Shown here one piece after another: positions 21,100-32,175 of a DNA stretch of 64,000 bases (position 1 is the first letter of the stretch; every line of letters begins with the position of its first letter). Source of the DNA: Prorocentrum cordatum. Its lineage: Eukaryota > Sar > Dinophyceae > Prorocentrales > Prorocentraceae. Under the pieces are notes generated by a model. The model worked only from the letters and a program-made list of their open reading frames with translations, was not told the origin of the DNA and did not search any database. Location of the stretch: NCBI GenBank assembly GCA_963575745.1, contig CAUYUJ010017960.1:87001-151000 (forward strand). Direction: 5' to 3'. Position numbers and translations under genes: made by a program.

Positions 21100-21885
21100 G
21101 AAAAAAAAATTTGTGCACGCGCACCCGTTCATCGCAATTCAAACGTTTTCCGAAATCCTTTGCAACAAATGAGACGACATGCGTACACGGGCGTCGTCGC
21201 GCGCGCATGCCGGAATTCTTCAAAGACCTGGAGTTGCGTAAGGGTATCCAAAAATCCCATGAACAAATGATTTCGCAACGCGTTTTTGTTATGCACATAT
21301 ATAGACACATATATTTATATGTATATATATGCATATATGCAAATGTGTACATAACAAGAAAACAGCGCGCACGTTCTGTCGAATTCTTAAAACGAGGCGC
21401 CATCAGTTTTTTTATACACAACATATGTTACCAAACGGGTTTCGCGAGCGCATGTCTGAATCGCTCGAACGGCTTTGCGCGCGTGTCGTCGCGAAAACCC
21501 TTCTGCAAAACATGGAACGAAGCGCGCGCGAGCGCGTCGTCGCGCGCGCGTGCCAAAATCAGTCAAAAAGCGATGGTTTCGTAGCGATATCAAAACCGAA
21601 TGTCCAAAACAGCATGAAACACACATGGTTTCGCAACATCCGTGTTTTTTTACAACCAAAAAAAACAGCGCCTGCGTTCTTCCGCATTCTTCAGAAAACC
21701 ATAGGTTGTTCAACAATTTCATGGAATTCTACAAAACGGGCGTTTGACGCCGCATGCCGACATTATTCCCACGCCCTTGCGCGCGTGCTGTGGGGCACGA
21801 TCCGTCTCAAATAATAACGTGCGGTCCTTTGTCGCGCGCCGGTCGCACGCCCATGTCGAACTTTTTCAAAAACGTTCATCGCCGA
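21100..21885. repeat. AT-rich direct repeat, period about 345 nt
   Basis: GCGTCGTCGCGCGCGC occurs at 21191 and 21534 (343 nt apart). The following sequence also matches (ATG-TTTCGCAAC, GTTTTT, AACAGCGC, TTCTTC/AATTCTT), giving two diverged copies and part of a third near 21830. The sequence is locally AT-rich with CpG-rich knots, unlike its surroundings. Confidence 0.7.
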
Positions 21886-22285
21886 CGCGAGGACGCCGTC
21901 ATCGTCGCCGGCGTGATCGGCATTGGCGCCCGCACTGACCGCGCTTTCGTCGGTGTCAACATCGCCACCAGCATCGCTACTATCATCATCGTGTTTACCG
22001 TTATCGGCGCTGCCATGATACAACGCCCACCCACAAGTCGCCGACTCGCAGTGACGTGCCCGCTGGGATGCGCCTAACGGTCAGAGCCACCGCGGCCGCG
22101 TCGGTGGCGCCAAGCAAGCTGACCGCTGCGTGCGCATGCTAGGGTTGGCGCGGCCGCAGAGATGCACCAGCAACGCCAAGCATGCATCGCAATCGCCACC
22201 GCATGAATTTTGCAAACCACATTGCGAGTGGGTGGGTGGGACGTTCGCAAGTGCATGGGAGGTGCCAGCTCGTTTGTTTAAATCA
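21886..22285. other. Gene-free stretch
   Basis: A plus-strand frame here (21754-22077) contains a hydrophobic run resembling a membrane segment, but the opposite strand is equally open (Asp/Gly/Ala-rich) and there is no family match. Not called. Confidence 0.35.
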
Positions 22286-22600
22286 ACTCTTCACATAGAT
22301 TGCACCACATAGACCGCGCAAATATCTTACACAACGTACGTTGCACCACGCAGCACCACGTCGATTGCGCCACTTATATTGCCCACACAGAGATTGCACA
22401 ACATGTTCTGCGCATCATAAGTTGCACAACGTATATTGCCCCGCAGAGGTGGCCCCGCGCATTGCTCCACGTAGATCACGCAACGTAGAATACATAGCAT
22501 CGATTGCATAGCATCACTTCCAACAAATATAATGCGCCACGTAGATCGCACCACATAGATAGCTCCACATGTATTGCACAGCCTGGATTGCTAGACGCAC
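22286..22600. repeat. Diverged minisatellite (GATTGCACCACGTA-like)
   Basis: Units of roughly 22-27 nt such as AGATTGCACCACATAG, GATTGCGCCACTTATATTGC and AGATTGCACAACAT recur with many substitutions. Confidence 0.75.
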
Positions 22601-22625
22601 GCCGTTCGGGGCCCACCCTGGCGAT

Positions 22626-22626
<1 letters not shown>

Positions 22627-22657
<31 letters not shown>

Positions 22658-22700
22658 CACTCGCAAACATACACACATACATACATAACTACATACACAT
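22627..22700. repeat. (CA)n/(TA)n and CATA microsatellite
   Basis: A CA run, a TA run and CATACATA units in succession. Confidence 0.9.
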
Positions 22701-23043
22701 CTTCTCCTTCTTCTCACCCCCATCGAAAACAATTGAGCACAAATGTGCAGGCGGAGACGGAATCTCGGGGCCTCGTGCTCACTGGGACGGGCGCGGCACT
22801 GCAATTCGGCGCTCGCATCGCCGGGGCAGCTTAGCATAGACCTCAGCACCTCGAGATGCCGAGAACAGGACTCAGTCGCGCCAGCAACTGTGGAAGGCAT
22901 GCTGGGCCACGCCCACACGCGCCCACGCGGGGCAGGCCAGACGGACTTGCGTTCGCGACAAGTGGGAGCGGATTCAGCCGAAGACAAGTGGACACGACAC
23001 AGGCCTGGAGCCTACCAGATGCCGTGCATTCACGCCTGGAGAG
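22701..23043. other. Gene-free stretch
   Basis: No motif or structured repeat was recognised. Confidence 0.4.
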
Positions 23044-23168
23044 AGATGCACATCACGTATTACTGACGTAGCAGTCGGCCCACAGCCAAAGCATCAGTCA
23101 AAGGGAGATGCACGACAAGTATTACATTGACACAGCAGTCGCCCCACAGCCATTGCATCAGTCAAAGC
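23044..23168. repeat. Tandem duplication of a 62-nt unit
   Basis: AGATGCAC...CAGTCAAAG at 23044-23105 is repeated with about ten changes at 23106-23168. Confidence 0.9.
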
Positions 23169-23180
23169 AACTCCCCAGAC

Positions 23181-24032
23181 CTAACCCGCGCTCGTCTGGA
23201 CCATCATCGGCTTCTTCTTGGCTCCGAGCTTCGTCGCCAGCCCCCCCCCCGGGGGCTCTGCCCGGCATGGGGGTGACAGGATGGAAAACAACGCCGCGCG
23301 GCGCTCCACCACCTTGCAACCCTGCCCGGGCGCCAGACGCTCAAAGGGGGTCCTCTGGATGCCTGCCATCGCCTCTGCCACCTCCCCCCCGCCCTCCTTT
23401 CTGCCGACCGCGCCCCAGAGCTCGACCTGCTGATTTACCAGGGGCTTCGCCTGCTCTGGAGTTCTGGGGGCGATCGCGGTTCCCTTCGCGTTGACAGTCA
23501 CGCGGTGCACCTCGCCGTCGTGCGCCAGGCTGACCGCGCAGTACTTGATCCGCGCCCCTGCGGCCCCCATGTCACTGTTGCGCAACGTGAGCAGCGGCAG
23601 CGTGGGGGCGTGGCGCAGATTGATCACCGACTTCTGCTGAGACGACTCCGCGCCGCACCATCCCTCTAAACCGCTCAGAACCCCTCCAAAGCGGCGCTGC
23701 TCGGGAGGTCCCCGTTGGCGCGTGCTGCCCTCCGCCATCGCCGTCTCTGGGTGCGCCATGTGCGCTCGAACGCCTGTCTGCGCCACCTCCTCGCCATTGT
23801 CGCCGTGCACCACTAGTGCCGCCGAATGCTCCAGGGCCCGAACTCGCGCCTCGAGCTGCCTGACAAGCTTCAGTTGGATGAGATCGCTGGCCTCCTGAAC
23901 CTTGCTCTTCGCGAGGCGAGCGTGGCCCAACTGCATCTGCTCGGCGTCCTGCCCCTCCACCCTGCCGACGGATGGCGCGAGCCGCGACATGCGGGGCCGG
24001 CTGTGCCATGCGATGCTGATGGTACTGGTCAC
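23181..24032 (-). CDS. Unknown protein, 283 codons, downstream of element B
   Basis: A minus-strand frame with mixed composition, unlike the repeat-derived frames. Residues about 45-70 (SDLIQLKLVRQLEARVRALE) show leucine/valine spacing suggestive of a short coiled coil. The C-terminal end is basic (KLGAKKKP). It lies immediately 3' of the decayed non-LTR element B on the same strand, so it may be part of that element, the first ORF of another element, or an independent gene. No zinc knuckle or enzymatic motif was seen. The first Met is taken for lack of a better marker; an upstream splice junction is possible. Confidence 0.45.
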   Translation of the reverse strand: MTSTISIAWHSRPRMSRLAPSVGRVEGQDAEQMQLGHARLAKSKVQEASDLIQLKLVRQLEARVRALEHSAALVVHGDNGEEVAQTGVRAHMAHPETAMAEGSTRQRGPPEQRRFGGVLSGLEGWCGAESSQQKSVINLRHAPTLPLLTLRNSDMGAAGARIKYCAVSLAHDGEVHRVTVNAKGTAIAPRTPEQAKPLVNQQVELWGAVGRKEGGGEVAEAMAGIQRTPFERLAPGQGCKVVERRAALFSILSPPCRAEPPGGGLATKLGAKKKPMMVQTSAG

Positions 24033-24135
24033 TTAAAGTGCATTGAGAATGTGGCCGCGGACCGCGTTTCGAATACACATAGAAACGCCCCCATCGTTAC
24101 CGAGACTCTTGGTCGCGCGATACATCGCACTGCAC

Positions 24136-24700
24136 TCAGTCGCCACGCAGCCTTACAAAACAAACGCTGGTTGACAATACAATATGGTCGCCCCAGTAGT
24201 CTTCGTCCGCGAGTACCTCCTTTGCGCCTTGCATAAAAAACGGCGAATCGTTGGTGCGTCGGGGAGAGCGCGCCGCGCCCCTCGCCATCCAGCGCTGTGC
24301 ACATAGGGGCCCCCCTTGTTCAACCTGCCTTGCATGCTGGATGTGCTCGCTGAGCTCTAAGATCGCTGCGCCACCGTCGAAGACCTGCAACGCCCGGATA
24401 TCCCCATGAAATTGCTCGGCCCACGGGTTCACCGCCAAGCCAGTTGCGGCCCGCCGAAAGCACGGGCTCCTGATCCACGAGCCCCCCGAACACAACTCCA
24501 AGAAACTGGGCCGACCGACCAGGGCGCCGAAGGCACTGCTGCAACCACTTCAGCCTGCGAGCTCTAAGCTCGACATGAGTTGGGACTAGAACCGCGGCGT
24601 GCAACTCTCGCACATTGCACTCCGCCCCCCACTTGCCATCTCTCAAAACAGCCGCGCCCTTTAACGAGACGCGCGAGTATTTAGCCAGCGCGGAACCGCT
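24136..24700 (-). pseudogene. Post-RT region of element B
   Basis: The minus strand gives RELHAAVLVPTHVELRARRL followed by KWLQQCLRRPGRSAQFLGVV, similar to the region after RT in many LINEs where an Arg-Leu-x-Trp helix precedes the C-terminus. A second frame, 24136-24501, continues with WAEQFHGDIRALQVFDGGAA. Assignment rests on position and loose resemblance. Confidence 0.4.
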
Positions 24701-25004
24701 CGGCGCCCAGCCGGCATGGCGAGATAGCGATGGGCCTGTAGATAAACACTAGGCACTCAGCTCCTGACAGACGCGCGTTAACAGCGCATCCCCTCAGAAG
24801 GTTACACCCCCATTTTAAGGAAATGCCAGACGTCCACGCGCGACCCGCAGGGAGGCATGCAGCGCGACCCGCGCGGGGTCTAAACTGGATTGCGCGCGGC
24901 GTGAAACGAGAGCGCAACCGCGGGCCCAGGTGCCGAGCTTGCGGTGCGGTTTTCCCCTGGGGACGCCGCTGCTTCAGACGGGCCGCCTCGACGCCGCGGG
25001 GCCC
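24701..25004. other. Spacer within element B
   Basis: CpG-rich sequence with no recognisable motif, between the RT and post-RT fragments. Confidence 0.35.
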
Positions 25005-25910
25005 CTAGCCCTGCGTAGAAGAAAGAAGAAGACTCATCTCCCGCTCATTGCTATGAATCATCCCCACGCGCGTCATCCGAGCATCCAGGGCTCTATTCTG
25101 CCGAGCCCCAAGCATCAGGATCGGCGAGGCGTCGCGCTGCACGGCGAAAATAGCCGCAACGTCGTCCGCGAAGATGCCGAGAGTTTGCGCGCGATTGTTA
25201 GACCGCGGACATCTAACGTGGCGCGCCTGCACGCTGCGCGCAACTCGGGGCCCATAACGGCGCGTCTTAGCGCGCGCATGACAACGCGCACGCAACGGGG
25301 GGGATATCCTGGCATACCCCCTTGGAAGCAGTAAGGGCTGGTCCGCAGGCGTGCCAACGAACCGAATCGCGGCCCAATTGATCCGGCGCCGCGCAAGTTG
25401 ACGGTCGGGCGGTTCGAACAAGTCCTTCGTAACATCCTGCAAAAAAAAAACCTGAGATATTGCATAGTGGGCATTGCGTGCGCCGTGCATCCTTTTCACG
25501 TGACACTGCTCAGCTTCATGCAGTAGCCGCCAAGAAAAGCACTGCTGGGCAGCGATGGCTGCCTCGCGGCACCGGCCTGGCAGCCCTCCACGCGCGTGCG
25601 AAGGTACTTCGAATTCTGAACGGGCGAGCACGGCACGAAAAAACAGCATGGCCAAATTGCGCACACGGACGATGATGCGCTCGCCGCCCACACCTAATTT
25701 GCAAGTCGCTGCGGCAGGACGATCCACCTCACTGATCATCCACTGCTTCGGGGGCGCCAGGGCACGACAAATCCCAAATGCCAAAGAGCGACATGCATGC
25801 CGAGAAAGCGTCGTCTTCAGCTCGGGTCGATCTGCTCGGGCAGCAAGGCCAGCCGCAGGCTGAAGAAGACGTTTGTTGATCCAATTCGGCGCCAAAGCCA
25901 CTCTGAGCAA
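25005..25910 (-). pseudogene. Reverse transcriptase palm of element B, damaged
   Basis: A 301-codon minus-strand frame containing TLGIFADDVAAIFAVQRD at about 25150-25205, which matches the F/Y-x-DD catalytic box of LINE reverse transcriptases with its typical hydrophobic flanks. About 60 residues earlier, another frame gives GGMPGYPPRCVRVVMRALRR at about 25260-25320, resembling the G-x-x-QGCP block that normally precedes the catalytic box. So at least one frameshift separates them. Upstream fingers motifs are not recognisable. Confidence 0.6.
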
Positions 25911-26423
25911 CTCCGACGGCGTGGAGTGGGTAGGAGGTGCTCGCCACAGTCTTAGCTCCCATGCTTGCTTCTGGATAGGGTATATAAAAGTTGGTCGATC
26001 TGGTCTATCATGTCACCGTCGGGGACCAAGGCTGGCTGATGCATGTTGGTGAGACCATCCAGTGCGTCTTTTGAAATGAGCTGACTGCTGGCTCAACCAT
26101 GCTATCCACGCTCCTGCATTCGATCCACCCATTCTTCTGTTGTGGCAGAGCTCGGGAGGAGCATGTAGTTGCCCCTTTTCTGGGGGCCCGACCTTCATTT
26201 GCAGTCGTGCGAGCTATCCTATGAGCCTCAAAGCGACCATGCCGCCGTACTGCTTGGTGACAGGCGTCAACTCGCTCTTCCTGAACTCGTTGTCAAAACT
26301 GACGTTTTTTGAGCACGCAACAATTCGCTCCGCAACTTACTCTCCTCCGTCAAGCTTGACATCGTACTCTGGACAAGACCGTTGCACACTGCATCCTGGA
26401 TCTCATCGCGTTCGCGCCCCTCT

Positions 26424-27760
26424 CTAGTCGACGAGTTGCGTGGCGCATGAGAGGACGTCGGAAAAGGCGCGGTTCCCAAGACCGACGGACAGCCCTCGCA
26501 GAGGGCAGCCTCGAAGCCAAAAAGCGGGCCAGCCTCGGCCACCTGGCCAGGAGACTCCAGCACCTGGGTCACCAGCAGGGGGCGCGGCGACGAGACGTGA
26601 GCACGGCAGTCTGCATGCATCTGATAGAGAGACTGCTCCCAAGAAGTACGTCCTCGTAGCTCTCGGCGTTGGCGGAGCACTTACGAAACACACTTCGTCT
26701 GGCGGTCCAGTGGTACAGGTGTGTGCTGCGGCATACCGTGGTCCATCGATGATCATGGCACTCGAGCGTGCAACCAACTCACGTCCATACCGTCGTGCTC
26801 GAAGTGCCGCCTCATGCTCGGCCATGCTCAAATGACGTACAACCTTTACCTCGTTGTGATAAGCACTCATGGCAGTAGCGTCCAGCTTGACACGAATATT
26901 TTGCTCGGGCCTGGGCTCGAAAACGTTGCCTGCGAAACCAACTCCACTGGGGATATGGTTCCACAGCTTTCCTTCCCGGTGCACCTGCAAGCGTCTCATA
27001 GAAGCACGTAGCGTTGTACAACAGGTGATGCTGCCGCTGAGGTCCCGAGATGCACAGACATAGTCGATGGTCTTGCCCAGTTGATGGGCACTGAAGTACG
27101 CGGGGCCAGCATCGAGATTTATATTCACAAGCATAAGGTCGTGAGCTTCCAATACCAGTAAATTGCCGAAGCAGAATGACCCTCATCCTCGTGGGGCTCA
27201 TACGCACCAACCACGTCGCCCTCAGACTTGAAGCCCGAATTGAGGTCCATGCATACTATCGGAATCCAGCGCGATCCTACATTGTCCAGTGTTTGCGTGA
27301 ACCATTTCATGATAGCCGCGGTTGTAGCAAGCCAAACGGGAGTACTCGTTTTATCCCATGGTGCTTCTGGGACGTACATTATGATGTGCATAATGCGACA
27401 GGGTCCCCGCTCAAAACGAGTAACAGCAACGCGACCTCGGAACCCAAACGATACTGGTAGACAGCCTCGGTAATGCGTAGGCCGAAACACGTCCTTGCGA
27501 TACCACGCAAAGAGGCCACAACTGCGGTTGACATGCGCGTCTGTTCCAGCTCCATTTGAGCACCCAGTCTTCTCCAGTGAGCAACAGCTGCTCGGGGTAC
27601 AACTTCTGCTGCGTCCCAACTAGAGAACCGAAATGGAAGTTGCACAGATACTGCAGGATGTCCGACGTACGCTCGATGTTCGCTGACTGGGGATTGATGG
27701 GCGCAGCCGTAAGAACCGCTAGCGCCGCTGAACACCTCACCAGGCGCGCCACGCAAACAT
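26424..27760 (-). pseudogene. Endonuclease (EEP fold) of element B, frameshifted
   Basis: Three minus-strand frames together give an endonuclease/exonuclease/phosphatase-like order: FHFGSLVGTQ (about 27640, the usual early strand and Gln), then IMHIIMYVPEAPWDK (27.3 kb, the Tyr-x-Pro turn), then RWIPIVCMDLNSGF (27.23 kb, the Asp-x-Asn box), then LVNINLDAGPAYFSAHQL and KTIDYVCASRDL (27.1 kb, the C-terminal Asp-Tyr region). Frame changes occur near 27.13 kb and 27.5 kb. Below about 26.8 kb lies the linker, with no recognised motif. Confidence 0.65.
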
Positions 27761-27800
27761 CTGCATGGGGCTGGCCAGGGGGCCCGAAACGGCAAGGCCG

Positions 27801-28640
27801 AAACCGTTCTGAGCCTCACGTCATTTATGTGTGTATATATACACGAACACACATATTTACATAGGAATATTGTACATATTTGATCACTCGTACGCTTCGC
27901 GCGCGCGTCGGTTCTAGCGGGCACCCGGCCTGAACACGTTCACCCCTGTATGCATGTACGCACATATTCATACATGCAGTGGCCTTGACATGAAACACAA
28001 GTAGCTCGAAGGCGGACCGAGCATCATTGTCAAAGGTACGCCTCGGCATCTTCAAGGGGACGCAACGCGAAACTGTGCGAAACCGCTAGGAAGAATCGAA
28101 CGCTTTGCAAGGGCAATGAAATCGATTACGCTCATCACATTAAACAGATCTCACAACAACGCATCGTGCCGCAAGGAACGCAACGCTGTTCAATGCAACG
28201 TTCGCAAAACAACTATACAGAAATGCCACACAATGCAGCTCAAGACAAAGCTGTACACTGTTACAAAAGAACACGTTGTGAAGCACTAGTAAACAATACA
28301 CACGCAATGCAAAACAATCCACTGCGAACGGATGCAAGAGATATGGCGAACCCGACAGCCCAATGAACGTGGATTTCGGATCGCGTGGGGACGGGTATTC
28401 CGACAAAAGAACCAAAGGAACCAGGGCTGGAGTTCGTAAGCCCCACCAGGCCACCTGCACAGAGGAAGGGCTAGAGAGGAAAGGGAAGAACGAGGAGGGA
28501 AGGAGGGAGAAACCATAACACGGGCCGCAGCAAGGATGAGAGAAGAGTCGAGCAAGGAGACGGCGGAAGGAGAAACAAACGGATGGGAAGGAGGGCGGAG
28601 GGATGGAAGGTAAAAATGAGGGACGGAGGGAATAAGAGGC
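27801..28640. other. Gene-free stretch
   Basis: Includes a CATA/TATA patch at 27825-27870 and a purine-rich patch at 28455-28640. No gene is supported; minus-strand frames here are Ser/Pro/Leu-rich from the purine tract. Confidence 0.4.
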
Positions 28641-28649
28641 CTTTTTTAC

Positions 28650-29085
28650 GGGGTTCTCGTGGACTCGTGGGGCCATACATGAAGTACACGTCGGAACAGG
28701 GTCTGTCGTGCCTGGGCCAGCTGAGAGACCTGTGGTGACTCTCAAGTGGCCCGTCCAGTGGCACTTTGGGAACCACTACGACCTCTTCTTGAACTCTTTT
28801 AGCAAGTACGGAGACATCTTGAGCACTCGTATATCGGAACATGTTCAGGCAATACGATGGCCTACTGAGGCCGAAACTCGATCCGCTCGACGGTCTTTGG
28901 GGCAATGGGGGCATCCGAGAACAAGCTGCGGACCCTCGGAGGGCTTGTTGAAACGGTCGCCGCCTGCCCGAAACCCCTGAGCAGTAATCTTTGGCCGACA
29001 ACTTGTGAATCCCAATGGTGCAATCAAAAGAATCGGAAATGCCAAACAAAACATTGTCAACTTGGAGTCCTCTTGGGGCTCTTTT
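28650..29085 (-). CDS. Exon-like island, unknown protein
   Basis: The minus strand reads LQVDNVLFGISDSFDCTIGI (about 29060) through MFRYTSAQDVSVLAKRVQEE and VVVVPKVPLDGPLESHHRS to FMYGPTSPREP (about 28655). Composition is balanced and unlike the purine-repeat translation that follows. There is no family match, and a second minus frame (28845-29060) is open over part of the same span. It may be an exon or a decayed coding segment. Confidence 0.3.
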
Positions 29086-29139
29086 GCGGACAGAACATCT
29101 CAGAACACAACTCCACCGACGCTTCCCCCTTGACCGAGT

Positions 29140-29465
29140 CTCGCGGCCGCGGGACGTCCAGAACACCACAGCTTCAATCTTGAGCGCCCCTCGGGCACCT
29201 CCACTTGACCGCGTCACGCTGCGGGGGGGCGCCTCCGCAGAACACTACGGGTTGAACTTTGAGCGCCCCCGCGTCTCGCAGCTGGGGGGGGGGGGCCTCG
29301 GGACACCACGGTTTCGACCTCGGACGCACCCACGGGCACCCCCCCTTGACTGCGGCGTCTCGTGGCAAGGGGGGCCCAGGGGGGGGGGGGACGACCACCC
29401 TCCCCCCTGGGCCCCCCCTTGACCGTATCGCGGCCGCGGGGCGTCCAGAACACAACGGTTTCAAC
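29140..29465. repeat. Irregular G-rich array
   Basis: A motif like AGAACACCACGG(T/C)TTCAACCTTGA recurs at about 29159, 29238, 29301 and 29446. The copies are separated by G-rich blocks and CTTGACCGCGTC(T)CG segments of varying length. Confidence 0.8.
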
Positions 29466-29479
29466 CTTGATGGCATATG

Positions 29480-30018
29480 AACATGCAATGAACATACGCA
29501 TATACATATGCATACACGCTCATCCATGCACAACTACATGCAATAACATGTACACGCGCACATACATGCAGTCACGCATACAAACACATTCATGCCCACG
29601 TGTAGATGCGTACATCCATACATGCATGCGTGCATGTATTCATACATACCTATACACACATGCTTGCATACATACATACATGTCTGTGTACATACATACA
29701 TGCATACATGCATACTGCAAGAAGGTGTACACACATGCACACAGACTTACCTGCATAGATGTATGCATGTATGTACGTATGTATGTGTGTATGTATGTAT
29801 GTATGTGTATCTGTGTATGCATATATGTATGTATGTGTGTATGTATGTATGTATGGATGTATGTATGTATGTATGTATGTATGTATGTAGGTGCGTGTGT
29901 GTATGTATGTATGTTTGTAGGTATGTATGTATGTTTGTATGCATGGATGTATGTATGTATACATACACACATGCACGTATACGTGTACGCACATACACAT
30001 ATACATACAGATATCTAT

Positions 30019-30059
<41 letters not shown>

Positions 30060-30275
30060 TACATACACACAACCAACCATATATATATAAAAAACATGCA
30101 TATATACATATATGCATACATACATGCATGCATGCATGCATACATACATATACACATGCATACATACATACATACAAACATACATGCATGCATGCACACA
30201 TACATACATACATATATACATACATACATCCATACATACATACATACATACATGCATGCACACATGCATACATCT

Positions 30276-30314
<39 letters not shown>

Positions 30315-30325
30315 CGAACGTGCAC
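29480..30325. repeat. Large ATGT/ACAT tetranucleotide region with an (AT)n centre
   Basis: CATA-type units at about 29510-29740, GTAT-type at about 29765-29960, (AT)n at 30020-30053, CATA-type at about 30105-30260 and (AT)n at 30275-30310. The GTAT and CATA blocks are mutually complementary around the AT centre. All long Tyr/His/Met/Val/Cys frames here are repeat translation. Confidence 0.95.
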
Positions 30326-30429
30326 ATCTATACGAAATTGTGCATTGCTTGTTGTGTGGTGTTGGTCGCCTGTTATGTTATGTGTGTTGTCTGTTGCTTG
30401 CTGTTTGTTGGTATGTGCTTGCTGCTTCT

Positions 30430-30995
30430 TGTCGTCCTCCTCCTCCTCATCATCACCTCCTCCCGTGTTACCGCCTCCCGAGGCCGATCGCAGCCTCTCC
30501 TCCTCCCCTTCTTCTCCTCCTCGCCCCCTCCCCCTCCCCGCCCTCTTTCTGCTGCCCCTCCTCCTCCCCGCCCTCCTCCTCCCCCCGCCCTCCTCCTCCC
30601 CGCCCCTCCTCCTCCTCCCCGTCCTCCTCCTCCTCCCCGCCCTCCTCCTCCTGCCGCCCTCCCCGCCCTCCTCCTCCTCCTCCCCCTCCCCCCCTGCAGC
30701 GCGGGGCGCCGCCTGGCGGCTGCATCCCCGCCCGGACCACCTCCGTGATGCTGAGCGGCTTGCCCCCCGCGGGCGCGAAGGCCGCAGCGGCCGGGGCCTG
30801 GCGAGGGAGGAGCTGCGGCCTCTTGCGCCCCCCTGCGCTGCGCGCTCCCGCCCGGCAGGGGGGCCTCCTCCTCCTCCTCCGCCTCCTCCTCCTCCTCCGC
30901 CTCCTCCTCCGCCTCCTCCTCTTCCTCCTCCGCCTCCTCCGCCTCCTCCTCCGCCTCCTCCTCCTCCTCCTCCTCCTCCTCCTCCTCCTCCCGGC
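30430..30995. repeat. (CCT)n/(CCTCCC)n tracts around a GC-rich core
   Basis: CTCC-rich tracts at about 30435-30700 and (CTC)n with (CCG CCT) interruptions at 30864-30992. The core between them is GC-rich with no motif. Confidence 0.9.
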
Positions 30996-31570
30996 CCCTC
31001 CGAGCTGCACCGGGCGTGCGCTCCGTGGGCGCCCTCTCCGGCGCGCGTGCCCTCGGCGGGGAGCGCAGCCCTCTTCGCCTGCAGGCCTGGAGGGATCGGG
31101 CGGCGCAGCCCGTGGCCCGGCTGCGCCGGCGCGGGCCTCGCGCGACGGACCGCAGGGGCGGCGAGCAGCGGCCTACGGGCGGGGCCTCCCTGAGAAGCCA
31201 GCCCGACCGTGCACGGCCGCTCGCCATCGCTCGGACGTCCACTCCCTGTGTCTTTTTTTCGGTTTCGTGCGTGGCTTTTTCGCCAGATGATCAAGGATGC
31301 TCCTCGATGGTCCTCGCCGAGGAAAAAAGCACACGTCCGAGCGATGCCAGCGCCGAGGGGCAGCAGGTGCACGCACCGCCTGCCTCACGATGCGCGCCGC
31401 CACCGTTGAGGACCGACCGAACCGAAGCGGACCGAATCGAGCGGCGAACCTGTGGTTCCCCCCCCCAGCTGCGCCCCTCCACAAACGATCGAAGGGGGGC
31501 CAGCGAGGGGGCCGCACGGGGAGGACGGTACGGAGGAGGGGGGACGGGGGCTAGGAGGAGCGGGGAGCGG
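30996..31570. other. Gene-free stretch
   Basis: GC-rich sequence; both strands are open in several frames with Arg/Ala/Pro-rich translation. No gene is supported. Confidence 0.4.
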
Positions 31571-32175
31571 GGAGGTCGGAGTGCTGAGATGGTGGTCGCT
31601 GGAGGTCGATAGGTGGAGGTGGAAGTGGAAAAGTCGAATGCTGGTGGCTGGAGGTCGGAGTGCTGAGATGGTGGACGCTGGAGGTCGATTGGTGGAGGTG
31701 GAGGTGGAAAGTCGGATGCTGGAGGCCGGAGGTCGGAGTGTTGAGCTTGTGGACGCCGGAGGTCGATAGGTGGAGGGGGAGGTGGAAAGTCGGATGATGG
31801 AGGCTGGAGGTCGGAGTGCCGATTTGGTGGACGCTGGAGGTCGATAGGTGGAGGTGGAGGTGGAAAGTCTGATGCTGGAGGCTTGAAGTCACTGTGTTGA
31901 GCTGGCGGAGCCTGATAGTCGGATGTCCGACGGTGGAGGTCGGAGTGCCGATTTGGTGGAGGCTGGAGGTCGATAGGTGGAGGTGCGAGTGGAAGTCGGA
32001 TGCTGGGTGATGGAGGTCGAAATGTGGCGCTGTCAGAGACAGACGGTCGATAGGTGGATGTGGAGGTGGAAAGTCGGAGGTTGGAGGCTGGAGGTCGGGG
32101 GGCTGAGCTTGCGGGGTCTGGGGCGCGATGCGAGGAGGTAGTAGTGAAGAGTCAAATGCTTGATGGTGGAGGTTG
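31571..32175. repeat. 78-nt tandem repeat, about 7.5 units
   Basis: GGAGGTCGG(A) marks unit starts at 31571, 31650, 31728, 31806, (31884, diverged), 31935, 32012, 32090 and 32168, mostly 77-79 nt apart with one truncated unit. The period is a multiple of three (26 codons), so plus and minus frames are open within parts of it (Gly/Glu/Val-rich plus; Ser/Thr/His/Leu-rich minus). Confidence 0.95.

Larger units (their letters stand above)
24100..27800 (-). mobile_element. Decayed non-LTR retrotransposon B (endonuclease, RT, C-terminal region)
   Basis: In minus-strand order come an endonuclease segment (27.76-26.8 kb), an RT with a FADD box (25.9-25.0 kb) and a post-RT region (24.7-24.1 kb). Every part is broken by frameshifts, so this copy is old. 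Its catalytic box (FADD) and endonuclease sequence differ from elements A and C, which places it in another lineage. Order and strand are as expected for one element, but the joins between segments are inferred. Confidence 0.65.

Noticed and set aside
21754-22077. Plus frame with a hydrophobic segment resembling a membrane helix
   Set aside because: The opposite strand is open as a plain Asp/Gly/Ala frame over the same bases and no other coding sign was seen.
29747-31372. 541-codon minus-strand frame
   Set aside because: Most of it is poly-Gly/Arg from (CCT)n and Tyr/Ile/His from ATGT repeats.
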